This document shows, piece by piece, positions 31,885 through 41,077 of a stretch of DNA of 64,000 nucleotides. The DNA comes from DDH964 sp963763205 (GTDB lineage: Bacteria > Desulfobacterota > Desulfuromonadia > Desulfuromonadales > DDH964). Position numbers and translations under genes: made by a program. The notes below the pieces were generated by a model. It was not told where the DNA came from. It saw only the letters and a program-made list of their open reading frames with translations, and made no database searches. Each line of letters starts with the position of its first letter. The stretch's first letter is position 1. The stretch covers positions 62,001 through 126,000 of the forward strand of contig CAVXNQ010000008.1 in NCBI GenBank assembly GCA_963763205.1. Reading direction: 5' to 3'.

Positions 31885-32379
31885 ATGATCCTCTACCTGC
31901 TGCGCCACGCCAAGGCCGTCCCCCGCCAAGGAGGAATTCCCGAAGAACAGCGCTATCTCACCGCCGAGGGGCGGGAGCGCTTCACGCGAATGGCGGCAGG
32001 GATGCTGGAGCAGGGGATGAAACCCGACCTGATCCTCACCAGCCCCCTCTTGCGCTCGGTCCAGACCGCCGAGATCCTCGCCTGCGTGCTGGCCTTTTCG
32101 GGGGAGCTGCTGGTCGAGCCGCTGCTCGCGCCAGGATTCGGCCGGCGCCAGCTGTCCCGGCTGCTCAAGGCGCACGACGCGGTTGCTGAGCTGGTGCTGG
32201 TCGGCCACGAACCGGACCTGAGCCTGCTGGTCACGGCGCTGCTCGGCATCAAGGCCAATTTCACCCTAAAGAAGGGGGATGTGGTCGCCCTCGAACTCGA
32301 TGCCGAGGGGAAGGCCAGCCTGCGCTGGCGGACCTTCCGCGGCGAGCCCACCACCGCCCTGCTCGACGAGCAGGGTTGA
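31885..32379 (+). CDS. sixA: SixA-type phosphohistidine phosphatase
   Basis: A 164-aa single-domain histidine phosphatase. The catalytic RHAKAV is at residues 7-12, the second conserved Arg lies in LLRSVQTAEIL near 57, and the second His lies in VLVGHEPDLS near 108. SixA removes phosphate from His of HPt domains, e.g. of the PTS-Ntr system. Start at the ATG at 31885 (AGGGAG upstream). It precedes ppk by about 210 bases; SixA-PPK neighbours recur in several phyla, which suggests a common phosphate-signalling role (inference). Confidence 0.9.
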   Translation: MILYLLRHAKAVPRQGGIPEEQRYLTAEGRERFTRMAAGMLEQGMKPDLILTSPLLRSVQTAEILACVLAFSGELLVEPLLAPGFGRRQLSRLLKAHDAVAELVLVGHEPDLSLLVTALLGIKANFTLKKGDVVALELDAEGKASLRWRTFRGEPTTALLDEQG

Positions 32380-32439
32380 CCGGCTGGCGCCCCGCCCGCG
32401 GCGCGGCCGGGAACGCCTTAATTAACCCGAAGTGAAATC

Positions 32440-32457
32440 CTAATCCGCGCCTAACCC
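32440..32457 (+). promoter_or_regulatory. Pho-box-like direct repeat upstream of ppk
   Basis: Two 7-bp units with a 4-base spacer (CTAATCC-GCGC-CTAACCC), an 11-bp period as in PhoB/PhoP boxes. A matching pair lies upstream of the receiver-only regulator (48356-48373). The 7+4+7 layout and A/C-rich TAAC core support it, but no experiment is known to me. Confidence 0.4.
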
Positions 32458-32588
32458 GGATTGACGATCCTCTGCCCGCCACCAGCCAACGCCACCGAGC
32501 GGTTGGCCGCCGTCCGCCGGCAATTATTTGCCGGCAGCGGCTTTTTTGCAGAAATCTAACAATTCTATGTTTTAAATATAGGGCAGGC

Positions 32589-34893
32589 GTGGCCGGCCGG
32601 CGGCCGGAACAGGCCTCAGCATTCGCCAACCGCCAGGGAAAGGTCGCACTACTTTTGGACAAGGAACCGCTCGCCGTCGCACCGCCCTCCGAACCGGCCT
32701 CGCCGGTCGCCGCAGAATCCCCGACCCCAGCCGCCGAACCGGCTGCCAAAGAGCCGAAGCCGCGCCGCGCGACCCAGGAGCTCCAGGCCTCCGAGCTCTA
32801 CTTGAACCGCGAACTGTCGTGGCTGGAGTTCAACCGCCGGGTCCTGCACCAGGCCAGGGACGAGCGTGTGCCGCTGTTGGAGCGGGTCAAGCTTCGCCGC
32901 CATCGTCAGCGCCAACCTCGACGAATTCTTCATGAAGCGCATCGGCGGGCTCAAGCAGCAGATCGGCGCCCGGCTGCAAAGCCTGACCATGGACGGCCGC
33001 TCGCCGAAACAGCAGATCGTCGAGTGCTACGCCCTGGTGCGGGAGCTGGAGGCGGAGAAGGAGCGGCGGCTGCTGGAACTGGTCCGTCTGCTCGCCAAGG
33101 CGGGGATCACCCTCCTCTCCTACCGGGAACTGACCGCGCGCGAGAAGAAGCAGCTGCGCGAGCACTACTTCCACAACATCTACCCGCTGGTCACGCCGCA
33201 GGCGATGGACCCGGCCCATCCCTTCCCCTTCGTCTCTAACCTGTCGCTGAACCTGCTGGTCACCCTGCGCGCGCCGCACGTGCCCGAACCCTCCCTGGCC
33301 CGGGTCAAGGTCCCGGTGGGGATCGGCGCGCCGCGTTTTTTGCGCGTCGGCGAGCGGGACCGCTTCATTCCGCTGGAAGAAGTGATGAGCAACAACCTCG
33401 ACATGCTCTTCCCGGAGATGGAGGTCCTCTCCTGCGAGCTGTTCCGCGTCACCCGCAACGCCAACACCGAGCGCAACGAGGAGCACGCCGACGACCTGCT
33501 GGCGATGATCGAGACCGAGCTGCAGCACCGCAAGTTCGCCCCCATCGTGCGCCTCGAGGTGAAAACCGGGATGGACCCGGTGCACCGCGGGATGCTCGCC
33601 GCCGAGCTCGCCCTCGACGAGTCCGCCGACGTCTTCGAGGTCGGCGGCATGCTGGCGATGCGCGACTTGTTCGAGCTGGCCGATCTCGACGTCCAGGAGC
33701 TGCGCTACCCGCCCCACATCCCCCTCGACCACCCGCGGCTGCAGACCGAGCGCAGCATCTTCCACATCCTCCGCGACGCCGGCTCGATCCTGCTGCACCA
33801 CCCCTACGAATCGTTTTCGACCTCGGTGGAGCGCTTCCTCCAAGAGGCCGGCAGCGACCCCAAGGTGCGGGCGATCAAGATGACCCTCTACCGCACCTCC
33901 AGCCAGAGCCGCATCGTCGACCACCTGATCACCGCGGCGCGCGGCGGCAAGCAGGTGGCGGTGGTGGTCGAGCTCAAGGCGCGCTTCGACGAGGCGGCCA
34001 ACATCCGCCTGGCGAGCCGCATGGAGGAGGTCGGCATCCACGTCACCTACGGGGTGGTGGGGCTGAAGACCCATTGCAAGGTGATCCTGGTGGTGCGCCA
34101 GGACTACAGCGGCATTCGCCGCTACGTCCACTTCGGCACCGGCAACTACCACCCCGGCACCGCCCGCCTCTACTGCGACTACGGCCTGTTGACCGCCGAC
34201 CCGCAGCTCGGCGAGGACGCCACCGAGCTCTTCAACTACCTGACCACCGGCTACACCCCCAAGCGCCCCTACCACAAGCTGCTGCCGGCGCCCAAGCTGC
34301 TGAAGAAGGCGCTGCTGGAGAAGATCGAGCGGGAGATCGCCGGTCATAAAAAGGCGCATCCGGGGCTGCTGCGCTTCAAGATGAACGCCCTCGACGACAT
34401 CGAGATCATTCGCGCCCTCTACCGGGCCTCCCGCGCCGGGGTGCAAATCGAGCTGCTGGTGCGCGACAGCTGCCGGCTGCGGCCGGGAGTCCCCGGGGTG
34501 TCGGAGACGATCCGCGTAGTCAGCATCGTCGGCCGCTTTCTCGAGCATGCCCGGGTCTACTACTTCAAGAACGGCGGCGCCGAGGAGTATTTCATCAGCT
34601 CGGCCGACGCCATGCGCCGCAACCTCGAGGACCGGGTCGAGGTCATGGTCCCGGTGGAAGATCCGGCGCTGCAGCGCGATCTGCAGCAGATGTTCGAGAT
34701 CCAGCTGGGCGACCCGGTGAGCGCCTGGGACATGCAGCCGGACGGTTCCTACCGCCAGCGCCGGCCGGCTGCCGGCCAGGAGGCGCTGGGCAGCCACCGG
34801 CAGCTGATCGAGTACGCCCGCAAGAAGCAGAAGGAATCGCTCCGCTACCGGCGCAAGAAATCCCGCGGTGGCAAGAAACGCAATCTGCTTTGA
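32589..34893 (+). pseudogene. ppk1: Polyphosphate kinase 1, one-base frameshift
   Basis: It makes polyphosphate from ATP. The first frame reads to LNRELSWLEFNRRVLHQA, then an extra C at about 32892 (AAGCTT) breaks it. The second frame continues AAIVSANLDEFFMKRIGG and stays open to 34893. Corrected, it has 767 aa from the GTG at 32589, or 745 aa from a TTG at 32655 if the Pro/Ala-rich leader is not translated. Conserved phospho-His regions include YVHFGTGNYHPGTARLYCDY and the later RVYYFKNGGAEEYFISSADA. Two PLD-like phosphotransfer halves are evident. It is likely intact in the organism. Confidence 0.9.
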
Positions 34894-34898
34894 AGGGC

Positions 34899-34937
34899 AG
34901 CTGTAAGCTGTCAGCTTCAAGCTCATAGCTTACGGCT
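34899..34937. repeat. AGCTGTAAGCT-type hairpin repeat
   Basis: AGCTGTAAGCT (34899-34909) pairs with AGCTTACGGCT (34927-34937), one mismatch, in the 76-base gap after ppk. Short inverted repeats of this AGCT/TAAGCT type are widespread intergenic elements. Confidence 0.45.
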
Positions 34938-34969
34938 CACAGCCCATAACCTGAGGAGATGGAGAAGCC

Positions 34970-35503
34970 ATGGAGAGTAATGCCGTAAAATCGCTGATGC
35001 AGCTCAAGGGACTCGGCGCGGCCAGCGCCCGCCGCCTGGTCGCCGCCGGCATCGACGACTTCGCCAAGCTCGCCGCCGCCGGCGAGGAGCAGCTGCGCGC
35101 GATCCGTGGCCTCAATCCGCGCTCGGTCCCGCTGATCCTGGAAGCGGCCGCCGCGCGCGCCGCCCTTGACGACACCGCCGGCGGCAAGGAGGCGGAGGCG
35201 GGGCGCCTGGTGGAGATCGCCCACCGTCTGCAGGAGATGGTCGGGCAGTTCGCGGCGCTCTTGGAAGTGGCGCAGGAGGAGCAGCCAGGCAAGAAGACCG
35301 CCGGCCGGCTGCAGAAGGAGATCACCCGGGTGCAGACGCTGCTCGAACAGATCGTCGCCGGTTTGCCGGGGCGGATGAAGAAGCGCGGCAAGGCCCTGGT
35401 GAAGAGCGACCGGCGCCTCGCCGAGCTGAGCGCGAGCAGCCCGAAGCGGATCGCCAAGGGGCTGAAGAAGACCCGCAAGACCTTGAAGAAGGCCCTGGGC
35501 TGA
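34970..35503 (+). CDS. Helix-hairpin-helix protein with lysine-rich tail
   Basis: A 177-aa protein. Residues 1-55 are a helix-hairpin-helix pair (LMQLKGLGAASARRLVAAGI and QLRAIRGLNPRSVPLIL), as used for non-specific nucleic-acid contact. The middle is a long coiled helix. The last 45 residues are strongly basic (PGRMKKRGKALVKSDRR; KGLKKTRKTLKKALG). It lies between ppk and ppx, so the basic tail might also bind polyphosphate (inference). Start at the ATG at 34970 after GGAGATGGAG. I cannot name a known gene. Confidence 0.7.
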   Translation: MESNAVKSLMQLKGLGAASARRLVAAGIDDFAKLAAAGEEQLRAIRGLNPRSVPLILEAAAARAALDDTAGGKEAEAGRLVEIAHRLQEMVGQFAALLEVAQEEQPGKKTAGRLQKEITRVQTLLEQIVAGLPGRMKKRGKALVKSDRRLAELSASSPKRIAKGLKKTRKTLKKALG

Positions 35504-35592
35504 AGTTCGACTCGCCCCAGGGGGCAGCAATCCGTTACGCTTCAGGCAAGCGCCCGCCGCAGCCTGACACCCTGGATTAGGGAAAGACCAGC

Positions 35593-37164
35593 ATGCTGCA
35601 ACGCCTCGCCGCCATCGACATCGGCACCAACTCGATCCGCTGCATCGTCGTCGAGACCACCGCCGGCGGGGAATTCCGCGTCCTCGACGACGAAAAGGCG
35701 ACGGTGCGCCTCGGCGAAGGGCTGGCCGCCAGCGGCCGCATCCAGCCGGCGGCCTGGAACCGGGCCCTGGAGGCCCTGCAGCGGATGAAGAAGATCCTCG
35801 ACGGGCTCGCCGTCGGCACCATCGAGGCGGTGGCCACCAGTGCGGTGCGCCGGGCGGCCAACGGCGAGGAATTCCTGGCGGCGATGGCCGCGGCCACCGG
35901 CGTCACCGTCCGCGTCATCAGCGGCGAGGAGGAGGCCCACCTCGCGGCCCGCAGCGCCCGCCACAACTTCGATCTCGGCGGCGGGCGCACCCTGCTGGTC
36001 GACATCGGCGGCGGCAGCGTCGAGATCGTCTCCGTGGTCGGTGACCACGTCGACGAAGTCCACTCCATGGAACTCGGCGCCGTGGTCCTCTCCGAGCAAT
36101 ACCTCCCCCACGACCCGGTTGATGACGCCGACCTGGAGCGGCTGCGCAAACACGTGCGCAAGATGCTGCGCGCCGCTCTCCCCCGCGATCAGCTGCCGGT
36201 CCAGGCGCTGATCGGCTCCGGGGGGACGATGACCAGCATCGGCGGCATGGCGATGGCGCTGCGCAAGGAGCAGTTCGACTCGGTCCACCACTACGAGGTG
36301 CTCCACTCGGAGGTCGTTCACCTGCTGGCGATGCTCGCCCGCAAGGACCAGAAGGCCCGCCGCGCGGTCCCTGGTCTCAACCCGGAACGGGCCGACATCA
36401 TCGTCGCCGGGGTGCTGGTGGTCGACGAGCTGCTGCGCCACTTCCGCACCAACCTGCTGCGCATCAACGAAAAGGGAATCCGCGAAGGGTTGATCCTCGA
36501 GGCGCTGGAGAAGCACGCCCTCCTTCCCCAGGCCGCGACGCGCCGCGACTGGCGCCAGTCGGTGGAGGATTTCGCCCGCTCCTGTCATTTCGATCCCGGC
36601 CATTCCCGCCAGGTCAACCGCCTCGCCCAGCAGCTGCTGGCCGGCATCGCCCCCCTGTGGCCCACCGACGAACGCACTGCCCAGCTTCTCGAGGCGGCCG
36701 CGCTGCTCCACGACGTCGGCTACCTCATCAGCTATTCCCAACACCACAAGCACTCCTACCACCTGATCCGCCATGCCGACCTCTTCGGCTTCACCCCCCG
36801 GGAACTGGAGATCATCGCCAACGTCGCCCGCTACCACCGCAAATCACTGCCGAAGAAGAAGCACGACAACTTCGCCCGCCTCAGCGCTGAGGATCGCCGC
36901 CTGGTCAGCCGCCTCGGCGGCATCCTGCGCCTCGCCGACGGCCTCGACCGGCGCCGCAACCGACTGGTGACCGGCCTCGACTGCCGGCTGACGGGGAAGG
37001 TCTTCGAGGTCCGCCTGGAAGGGAGCGGCGACCTGTCGGTGGAACTCTACGGCGGCCGGTCCAAGGGCGATCTCTTCGCCGACGCCTTCGGCTGCCGCCT
37101 GGAACTGACGGCCGCCAGCGACGATTCCACATCGACACCTCATCCGGCGCCAACACATTCCTGA
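35593..37164 (+). CDS. ppx: Ppx/GppA phosphatase with HD domain (exopolyphosphatase)
   Basis: It degrades polyphosphate or pppGpp. The 523-aa protein starts with the ASKHA fold (AAIDIGTNSIRCIVVE, later VDIGGGSVEIVS and GSGGTMTSIGGMA). A C-terminal HD-type domain follows (LLEAAALLHDVGYLISYS, residue about 378). The HD motif HD is intact. The final residues are Ser/Thr/Pro-rich. It is 89 bases after the helix-hairpin-helix gene, so ppk, the HHH gene and ppx are probably one unit. Confidence 0.92.
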   Translation: MLQRLAAIDIGTNSIRCIVVETTAGGEFRVLDDEKATVRLGEGLAASGRIQPAAWNRALEALQRMKKILDGLAVGTIEAVATSAVRRAANGEEFLAAMAAATGVTVRVISGEEEAHLAARSARHNFDLGGGRTLLVDIGGGSVEIVSVVGDHVDEVHSMELGAVVLSEQYLPHDPVDDADLERLRKHVRKMLRAALPRDQLPVQALIGSGGTMTSIGGMAMALRKEQFDSVHHYEVLHSEVVHLLAMLARKDQKARRAVPGLNPERADIIVAGVLVVDELLRHFRTNLLRINEKGIREGLILEALEKHALLPQAATRRDWRQSVEDFARSCHFDPGHSRQVNRLAQQLLAGIAPLWPTDERTAQLLEAAALLHDVGYLISYSQHHKHSYHLIRHADLFGFTPRELEIIANVARYHRKSLPKKKHDNFARLSAEDRRLVSRLGGILRLADGLDRRRNRLVTGLDCRLTGKVFEVRLEGSGDLSVELYGGRSKGDLFADAFGCRLELTAASDDSTSTPHPAPTHS

Positions 37165-37213
37165 CATTCCCCCGGCAGAATCGGCTCCACAAGTCATGAA
37201 AGGAGCCGCGACC

Positions 37214-37450
37214 ATGCCCTACGCCCTCGATCTCATCGCCCCGGCCGGCGACAGCTCGTGCTGTCCCTACCACGGCATCGACGCCCGCTGCCGCGCCGCC
37301 GCCTCCGGGCTCGCGCCCGACCGCCGGCGGGTCCGGAACTACTGCGCCTGCGAAGACTACGACCTCTGTCCTCTCTACCTCTCCAAGCTGCTGCGCAGCA
37401 GCCGCGCCCGCTACTGCGGTACCAGTCACCACGACCTCGCCCAAAAGTAA
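37214..37450 (+). CDS. Small Cys-rich protein (78 aa)
   Basis: An unrecognised soluble protein with seven Cys arranged SSCCPYHG, DARC, NYCACEDYDLC and RYC. This spacing suggests metal or Fe-S binding (inference). Start at the ATG at 37214, with AGGAG at 37201-37205; the ATG at 37196 would lack a ribosome site. It sits between ppx and the phosphite dehydrogenase gene. Similar short Cys proteins with a CxEDYDxCPLYL-like stretch seem to recur in related bacteria, from memory only. Confidence 0.55.
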   Translation: MPYALDLIAPAGDSSCCPYHGIDARCRAAASGLAPDRRRVRNYCACEDYDLCPLYLSKLLRSSRARYCGTSHHDLAQK

Positions 37451-37630
37451 CTCCTTTCCCTTCGGCGTACCCTCGCCGCCTTTAAGGCAAGGCCCGGGTT
37501 TCCCGGACAGTGTCCTGTGCGGCAGGGATTTTTCGGTATACTGGCAGGGTTTTTGGCAGAGTTGCCGCCCTGCTGCGTTGTGCAGTGTCAAAAAAAGGAG
37601 ACGGGCGGCCCAGGGCCGCCGGGAGCTGAG

Positions 37631-38617
37631 ATGCAACCGAAAGTCGTCATCACTCACTGGGTCCACCCGGAGGTCCTCGATCGCCTGGCAGCGCACTGCC
37701 GGGTCGTTCCCAACCAGAGCCGCGAGACGCTGCCGCGGCAGGAAGTCCTGCGCCGGGCCGCCGACGCCGCGGGACTGCTGGTCTTCATGCCCGACCGCGT
37801 CGACGCCGACTTCCTGCGCGCCTGCCCGCGCCTCAAGGTCATCGGCGCGGCCCTCAAGGGGTACGACAACCTCGACGCCGCAGCCTGCGCGGCGGCCGGT
37901 GTCACCCTAGCCATCGTCCCCGACCTGCTTACCGCCCCGACCGCCGAGCTGGCGGTGGCCCTGCTGCTGGCGCTGATCCGCAAGGTGAAGGAGGGCGACG
38001 CCCTGGTCCGCGCCGGCGGCTTTGCCGGCTGGCGGCCGATCCTCTACGGCGCGGGGCTCGCTGGCAGCCGCATCGGCCTAGTCGGCATGGGCGACATCGG
38101 CCAGGCGATCGCCCGGCGTTTGGCCGGGTTCGAGGCCCACCTCTGCTACGCCGACCCCCGCCCGCTGCCGCCGGAGCGGGAAGCCGCCCTCGGCCTGACC
38201 CGCCGCGGACTTCCCGAACTGGTCGCGGAATGCGACCACCTGCTGGTCAGCGTTCCCCTGACGCCGACCACCCACCACCTCTTCGACGCCGCCCTGCTGG
38301 CGCAGCTCAAGCCGGGCGCCTACCTGGTCAACATCGGCCGCGGCTCCGTCCTCGACGAGGCGGCGGTGGCCGCCGCCCTCAAGAGCGGCCAACTTGCCGG
38401 CTTTGCCGCCGACGTCTTCGCCTTCGAGGACTGGGCGCTTCCCGACCGCCCGGCTGCTATCCATCCCGAACTGCTCGCCTTCCCCGAACAGACCCTCTTC
38501 ACCCCCCACCTCGGTTCGGCGGTGGACGCAGTCCGCCGCGACATCGCCCTGGCCGCGGCCGGCAGCATCCTGGCCGGGCTGGAGGGCAAACCGGTTCCCG
38601 GTGCGGTGCTGCGCTGA
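37631..38617 (+). CDS. ptxD: PtxD-like phosphite (phosphonate) dehydrogenase
   Basis: It probably oxidises phosphite to phosphate with NAD+. The 328-aa D-hydroxyacid dehydrogenase fold shares the PtxD hallmark MPDRVDADFL and, at nearly the same numbering as characterised PtxD, M53, K76, W134, Y139, R237, E266 and the catalytic His (H293). Also alike are TPHLGSA and FAFEDWALPDRP. The NAD motif is GMGDIGQA; D175 after the second strand suggests preference for NAD+ over NADP+. Start at the ATG at 37631. It follows the polyphosphate genes. No ptxABC transporter or PtxE regulator is adjacent. Confidence 0.85.
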   Translation: MQPKVVITHWVHPEVLDRLAAHCRVVPNQSRETLPRQEVLRRAADAAGLLVFMPDRVDADFLRACPRLKVIGAALKGYDNLDAAACAAAGVTLAIVPDLLTAPTAELAVALLLALIRKVKEGDALVRAGGFAGWRPILYGAGLAGSRIGLVGMGDIGQAIARRLAGFEAHLCYADPRPLPPEREAALGLTRRGLPELVAECDHLLVSVPLTPTTHHLFDAALLAQLKPGAYLVNIGRGSVLDEAAVAAALKSGQLAGFAADVFAFEDWALPDRPAAIHPELLAFPEQTLFTPHLGSAVDAVRRDIALAAAGSILAGLEGKPVPGAVLR

Positions 38618-38624
38618 AGAAGGG

Positions 38625-38800
38625 GCGAATTCTGGTGGCGAATTCCGGGGACATTTTGCAGGCTATACGGACGGGCAGACCGGTTGGGGGCGACGCGTTC
38701 GTCGAGATGTTCGAATCAGCTGCCGGGCGTATCTTGAAGCCGCGCATGCCGGGACGACGGCGCAAGAAGCAATCGGTATTAGGTCCCCGGAAAAACCCGT
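38625..38800 (+). pseudogene. Relic of a REP-associated (Y1) transposase
   Basis: The frame from 38650 reads ILQAIRTGRPVGGDAFVEMF, then SAAGRILKPRMPGRRRKK. This resembles the C-terminus of REP-associated tyrosine transposases (xGRPxGSxxFVxxLE then GRxLxPxxxGRPRK). It is flanked by inverted ends: GAATTCCGGGGAC at the left and GTCCCCGGAA near 38785. Only this tail is left, with no catalytic HUH or Tyr region. Confidence 0.5.
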
Positions 38801-38867
38801 TCTCGGGCAAGCGGAAGCCGTTTTCCACCCGGTGTATAATAAAAACGTAAAAGAAAGGAGTTGGCCC

Positions 38868-39134
38868 ATGGATATCGAGAAAGCCATGCAGGATCCGGCA
38901 AAGTTTTTCGCCACGCCGGACGCGATCGTTGACGACCCGCTCCTGACCCGAGAGCAGAAAATCGAGATGCTTCACGCTTGGGAGTACGACGCCCGGGAAC
39001 TGATGGTGGCCGAGGAGGAAAACATGGGCGGCGGTCCAGCGAGTCACCTTGATCTGATCATGAATGCCATGCATCGCCTCCGGGTTGAGGCCGACGTTGG
39101 GCATTCGGCGCCGACCAAGCAGGGGGGCGGTTAG
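38868..39134 (+). CDS. Small conserved protein (88 aa)
   Basis: A soluble 88-aa helical protein (MDIEKAMQDPAKFFATPD; LTREQKIEMLHAWEYDAREL) of a type often seen as a conserved small hypothetical in related genomes. Function unknown. The ATG at 38868 follows AAAGGAG; TATAAT at 38835-38840 is a plausible -10, with a weak -35. Downstream a 268-base gap holds no clear gene. Confidence 0.6.
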   Translation: MDIEKAMQDPAKFFATPDAIVDDPLLTREQKIEMLHAWEYDARELMVAEEENMGGGPASHLDLIMNAMHRLRVEADVGHSAPTKQGGG

Positions 39135-39402
39135 CATTTTCGTGCAGGGCCCACCAGGTTTCATGCCGTAAAACAACTCGGGCCTCCCCTAATATTTATT
39201 GCAGGTCCCCTTTCACTGCCATAGCATGCCTCCATGCCAAGAGTTGCCTGTAGAGTTGTTCCATGCTCGAGTAACCCCGCATCCATTTCTCCGGCCCGTT
39301 CGATCACCTCATGCTGGAGGGCAAAGGCAATCTGCGCCCGTCGGGAGCTCGTTCGGAGCATCGCCAAAGAGGGCATCGCCTGTTTCGAATAGGAGCAACT
39401 AA

Positions 39403-41077
39403 GTGAGTGCCGCAAAACAGCGTGAATTGAAGGTGCGCAGCAGCATCAAAGGGCGGGCTCCTGACCTGGCATCGCTGCGGGACGTTCGTGATTGCCTGGG
39501 GGAGATGCCCCGGCGCCGGGACCTGCTCATCGAGTATCTACACCGGCTGCAGGACCGGTTCGGCCATCTTTCCGCCCGACACCTGGTGGCGCTGGCCCGG
39601 GAGCTGCGGCTGTCGGCCGCGGAGGTCTACGAGGTGGCCAGCTTTTACCACCGCTTCGACATCGTCAAGGACGGGGAGGCGGCCCCGCCGCCTTTGACCG
39701 TGCGCGTCTGCGAATCGATCACCTGCAGTCTCTTCGGCGCCGAGGAGTTGGTGCGGGCGCTGCGGGAGGGGCTGGGGGAAGGGGTGCGCATCCAGCGCGT
39801 CCCCTGCGTCGGGCGCTGCCACGCGGCGCCCGTGGCCGTTGTCGGCGATCTGCCCGTCGACCGGGCGACTCCGGCGCAGGTGGCCGCCGCCGTTGCCGCG
39901 GGCGATTTCTCCGCGCCGCTTCCCGACTACATCGGCTACGATCGCTACCGCCGGGAGGGGGGGTACGAGACCTATCGGCGCTGCCTCTGCGGCGAGCTGC
40001 ACCGCCGAGGAGGTCCTCGCCCGACTGGAGGCCTCCGGCCTGCGCGGTCTGGGCGGCGCCGGCTTTCCCGTCGGCCGCAAGTGGCGCCTGGTGCGCGACC
40101 AGCCGGCCCCGCGGCTGCTGGCGGTCAATATCGACGAGGGGGAGCCGGGGACCTTCAAGGACGGCCACTACCTCTGTTCCGATCCGCACCGCTTTCTGGA
40201 GGGGGTGCTGATCGCCGCCTGCGTGGTGGGGATCGAGGCGGTCACCCTCTACCTGCGGGACGAATATCCCGCCGGGCGGGCGCTGCTGGAGCGGGAGCTG
40301 GAAGCCCTTCGCGCCGACCCGCCCGGTCCCCTGCCGGCCATCGAGCTGCGGCGCGGGGCCGGCGCCTACATCTGCGGCGAGGAATCGGCGATGATCGAGT
40401 CGATCGAGGGGAAACGGGGCATGCCGCGCCTGCGTCCCCCCTACCTCGCGGAGCGCGGGCTCTTCGGCCGCCCGACGCTGGAACACAACCTGGAGAGCCT
40501 GCACTGGGTGCGCGAGCTGGTCGAGCAGGGAGCCGAGGGGTTCGCAGCCCAGGGCCGCCGCGGGCGGACGGGGCTGCGCTCCTTCTCGGTGAGCGGCCGC
40601 ATCGTCCGTCCCGGGGTGCACCGGGCCCCGGCGGGAATCACCCTGAAGGAGCTGATCGACGAGTACTGCGGCGGCATGCTCCCCGGCCACCGCCTCTACG
40701 GCTACCTGCCCGGCGGCGCCTCCGGCGGCATCCTCCCCGCCGCCCTGGCCGACCTCCCCCTCGATTTCGACACTCTGGCCGCGTACGGCTGCTTCATCGG
40801 CTCGGCGGCGATCATCGTCTTCTCGGACCGGGACCGGGCGCGGGATCTGGCCCTGAACGCCCTGCGCTTTTTCGCCGACGAGTCCTGCGGCCAGTGCACC
40901 CCCTGCCGCGAGGGGACGCTGCGGGCCCGGGAGCTGATGGCAAGGGAGGTCTGGGACGCCACGCTCTTGGAGGAGCTGGCGGCGGTGATGGGCGACGCCT
41001 CCATCTGCGGGCTGGGCCAAGCCGCTCCCAACCTGTGGCGCAGCGTGCTGCGCTATTTTCCCGGGGAGGTGTCGTGA
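39403..41077 (+). pseudogene. NuoE-NuoF fusion, formate dehydrogenase beta subunit, one-base frameshift
   Basis: The diaphorase subunit that passes electrons between formate dehydrogenase and NAD. Residues 1-190 are a NuoE-like thioredoxin-fold 2Fe-2S domain with four Cys (CESITC and CVGRC). The rest is NuoF-like: AVNIDEGEPGTFKD (FMN/NAD region), GAYICGEESAMIESIEG and the 4Fe-4S site SCGQCTPCREG. An extra C at about 40000 breaks the frame (expected GELTAEEVLARLEASGLRG). Corrected length is 557 aa. The GTG at 39403 follows AGGAG. The stop overlaps the next ATG. Confidence 0.85.

Noticed and set aside
37543..37562. Second sigma-54-like site upstream of ptxD (TGGCAGGG...TTGGCA)
   Set aside because: The GG-N10-GC spacing fails; the second element reads GG rather than GC at the needed place.
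39135..39402. Possible short gene before the formate dehydrogenase
   Set aside because: Neither strand has a reading with both a good ribosome site and a recognisable family; the frames give no consistent protein-like composition.
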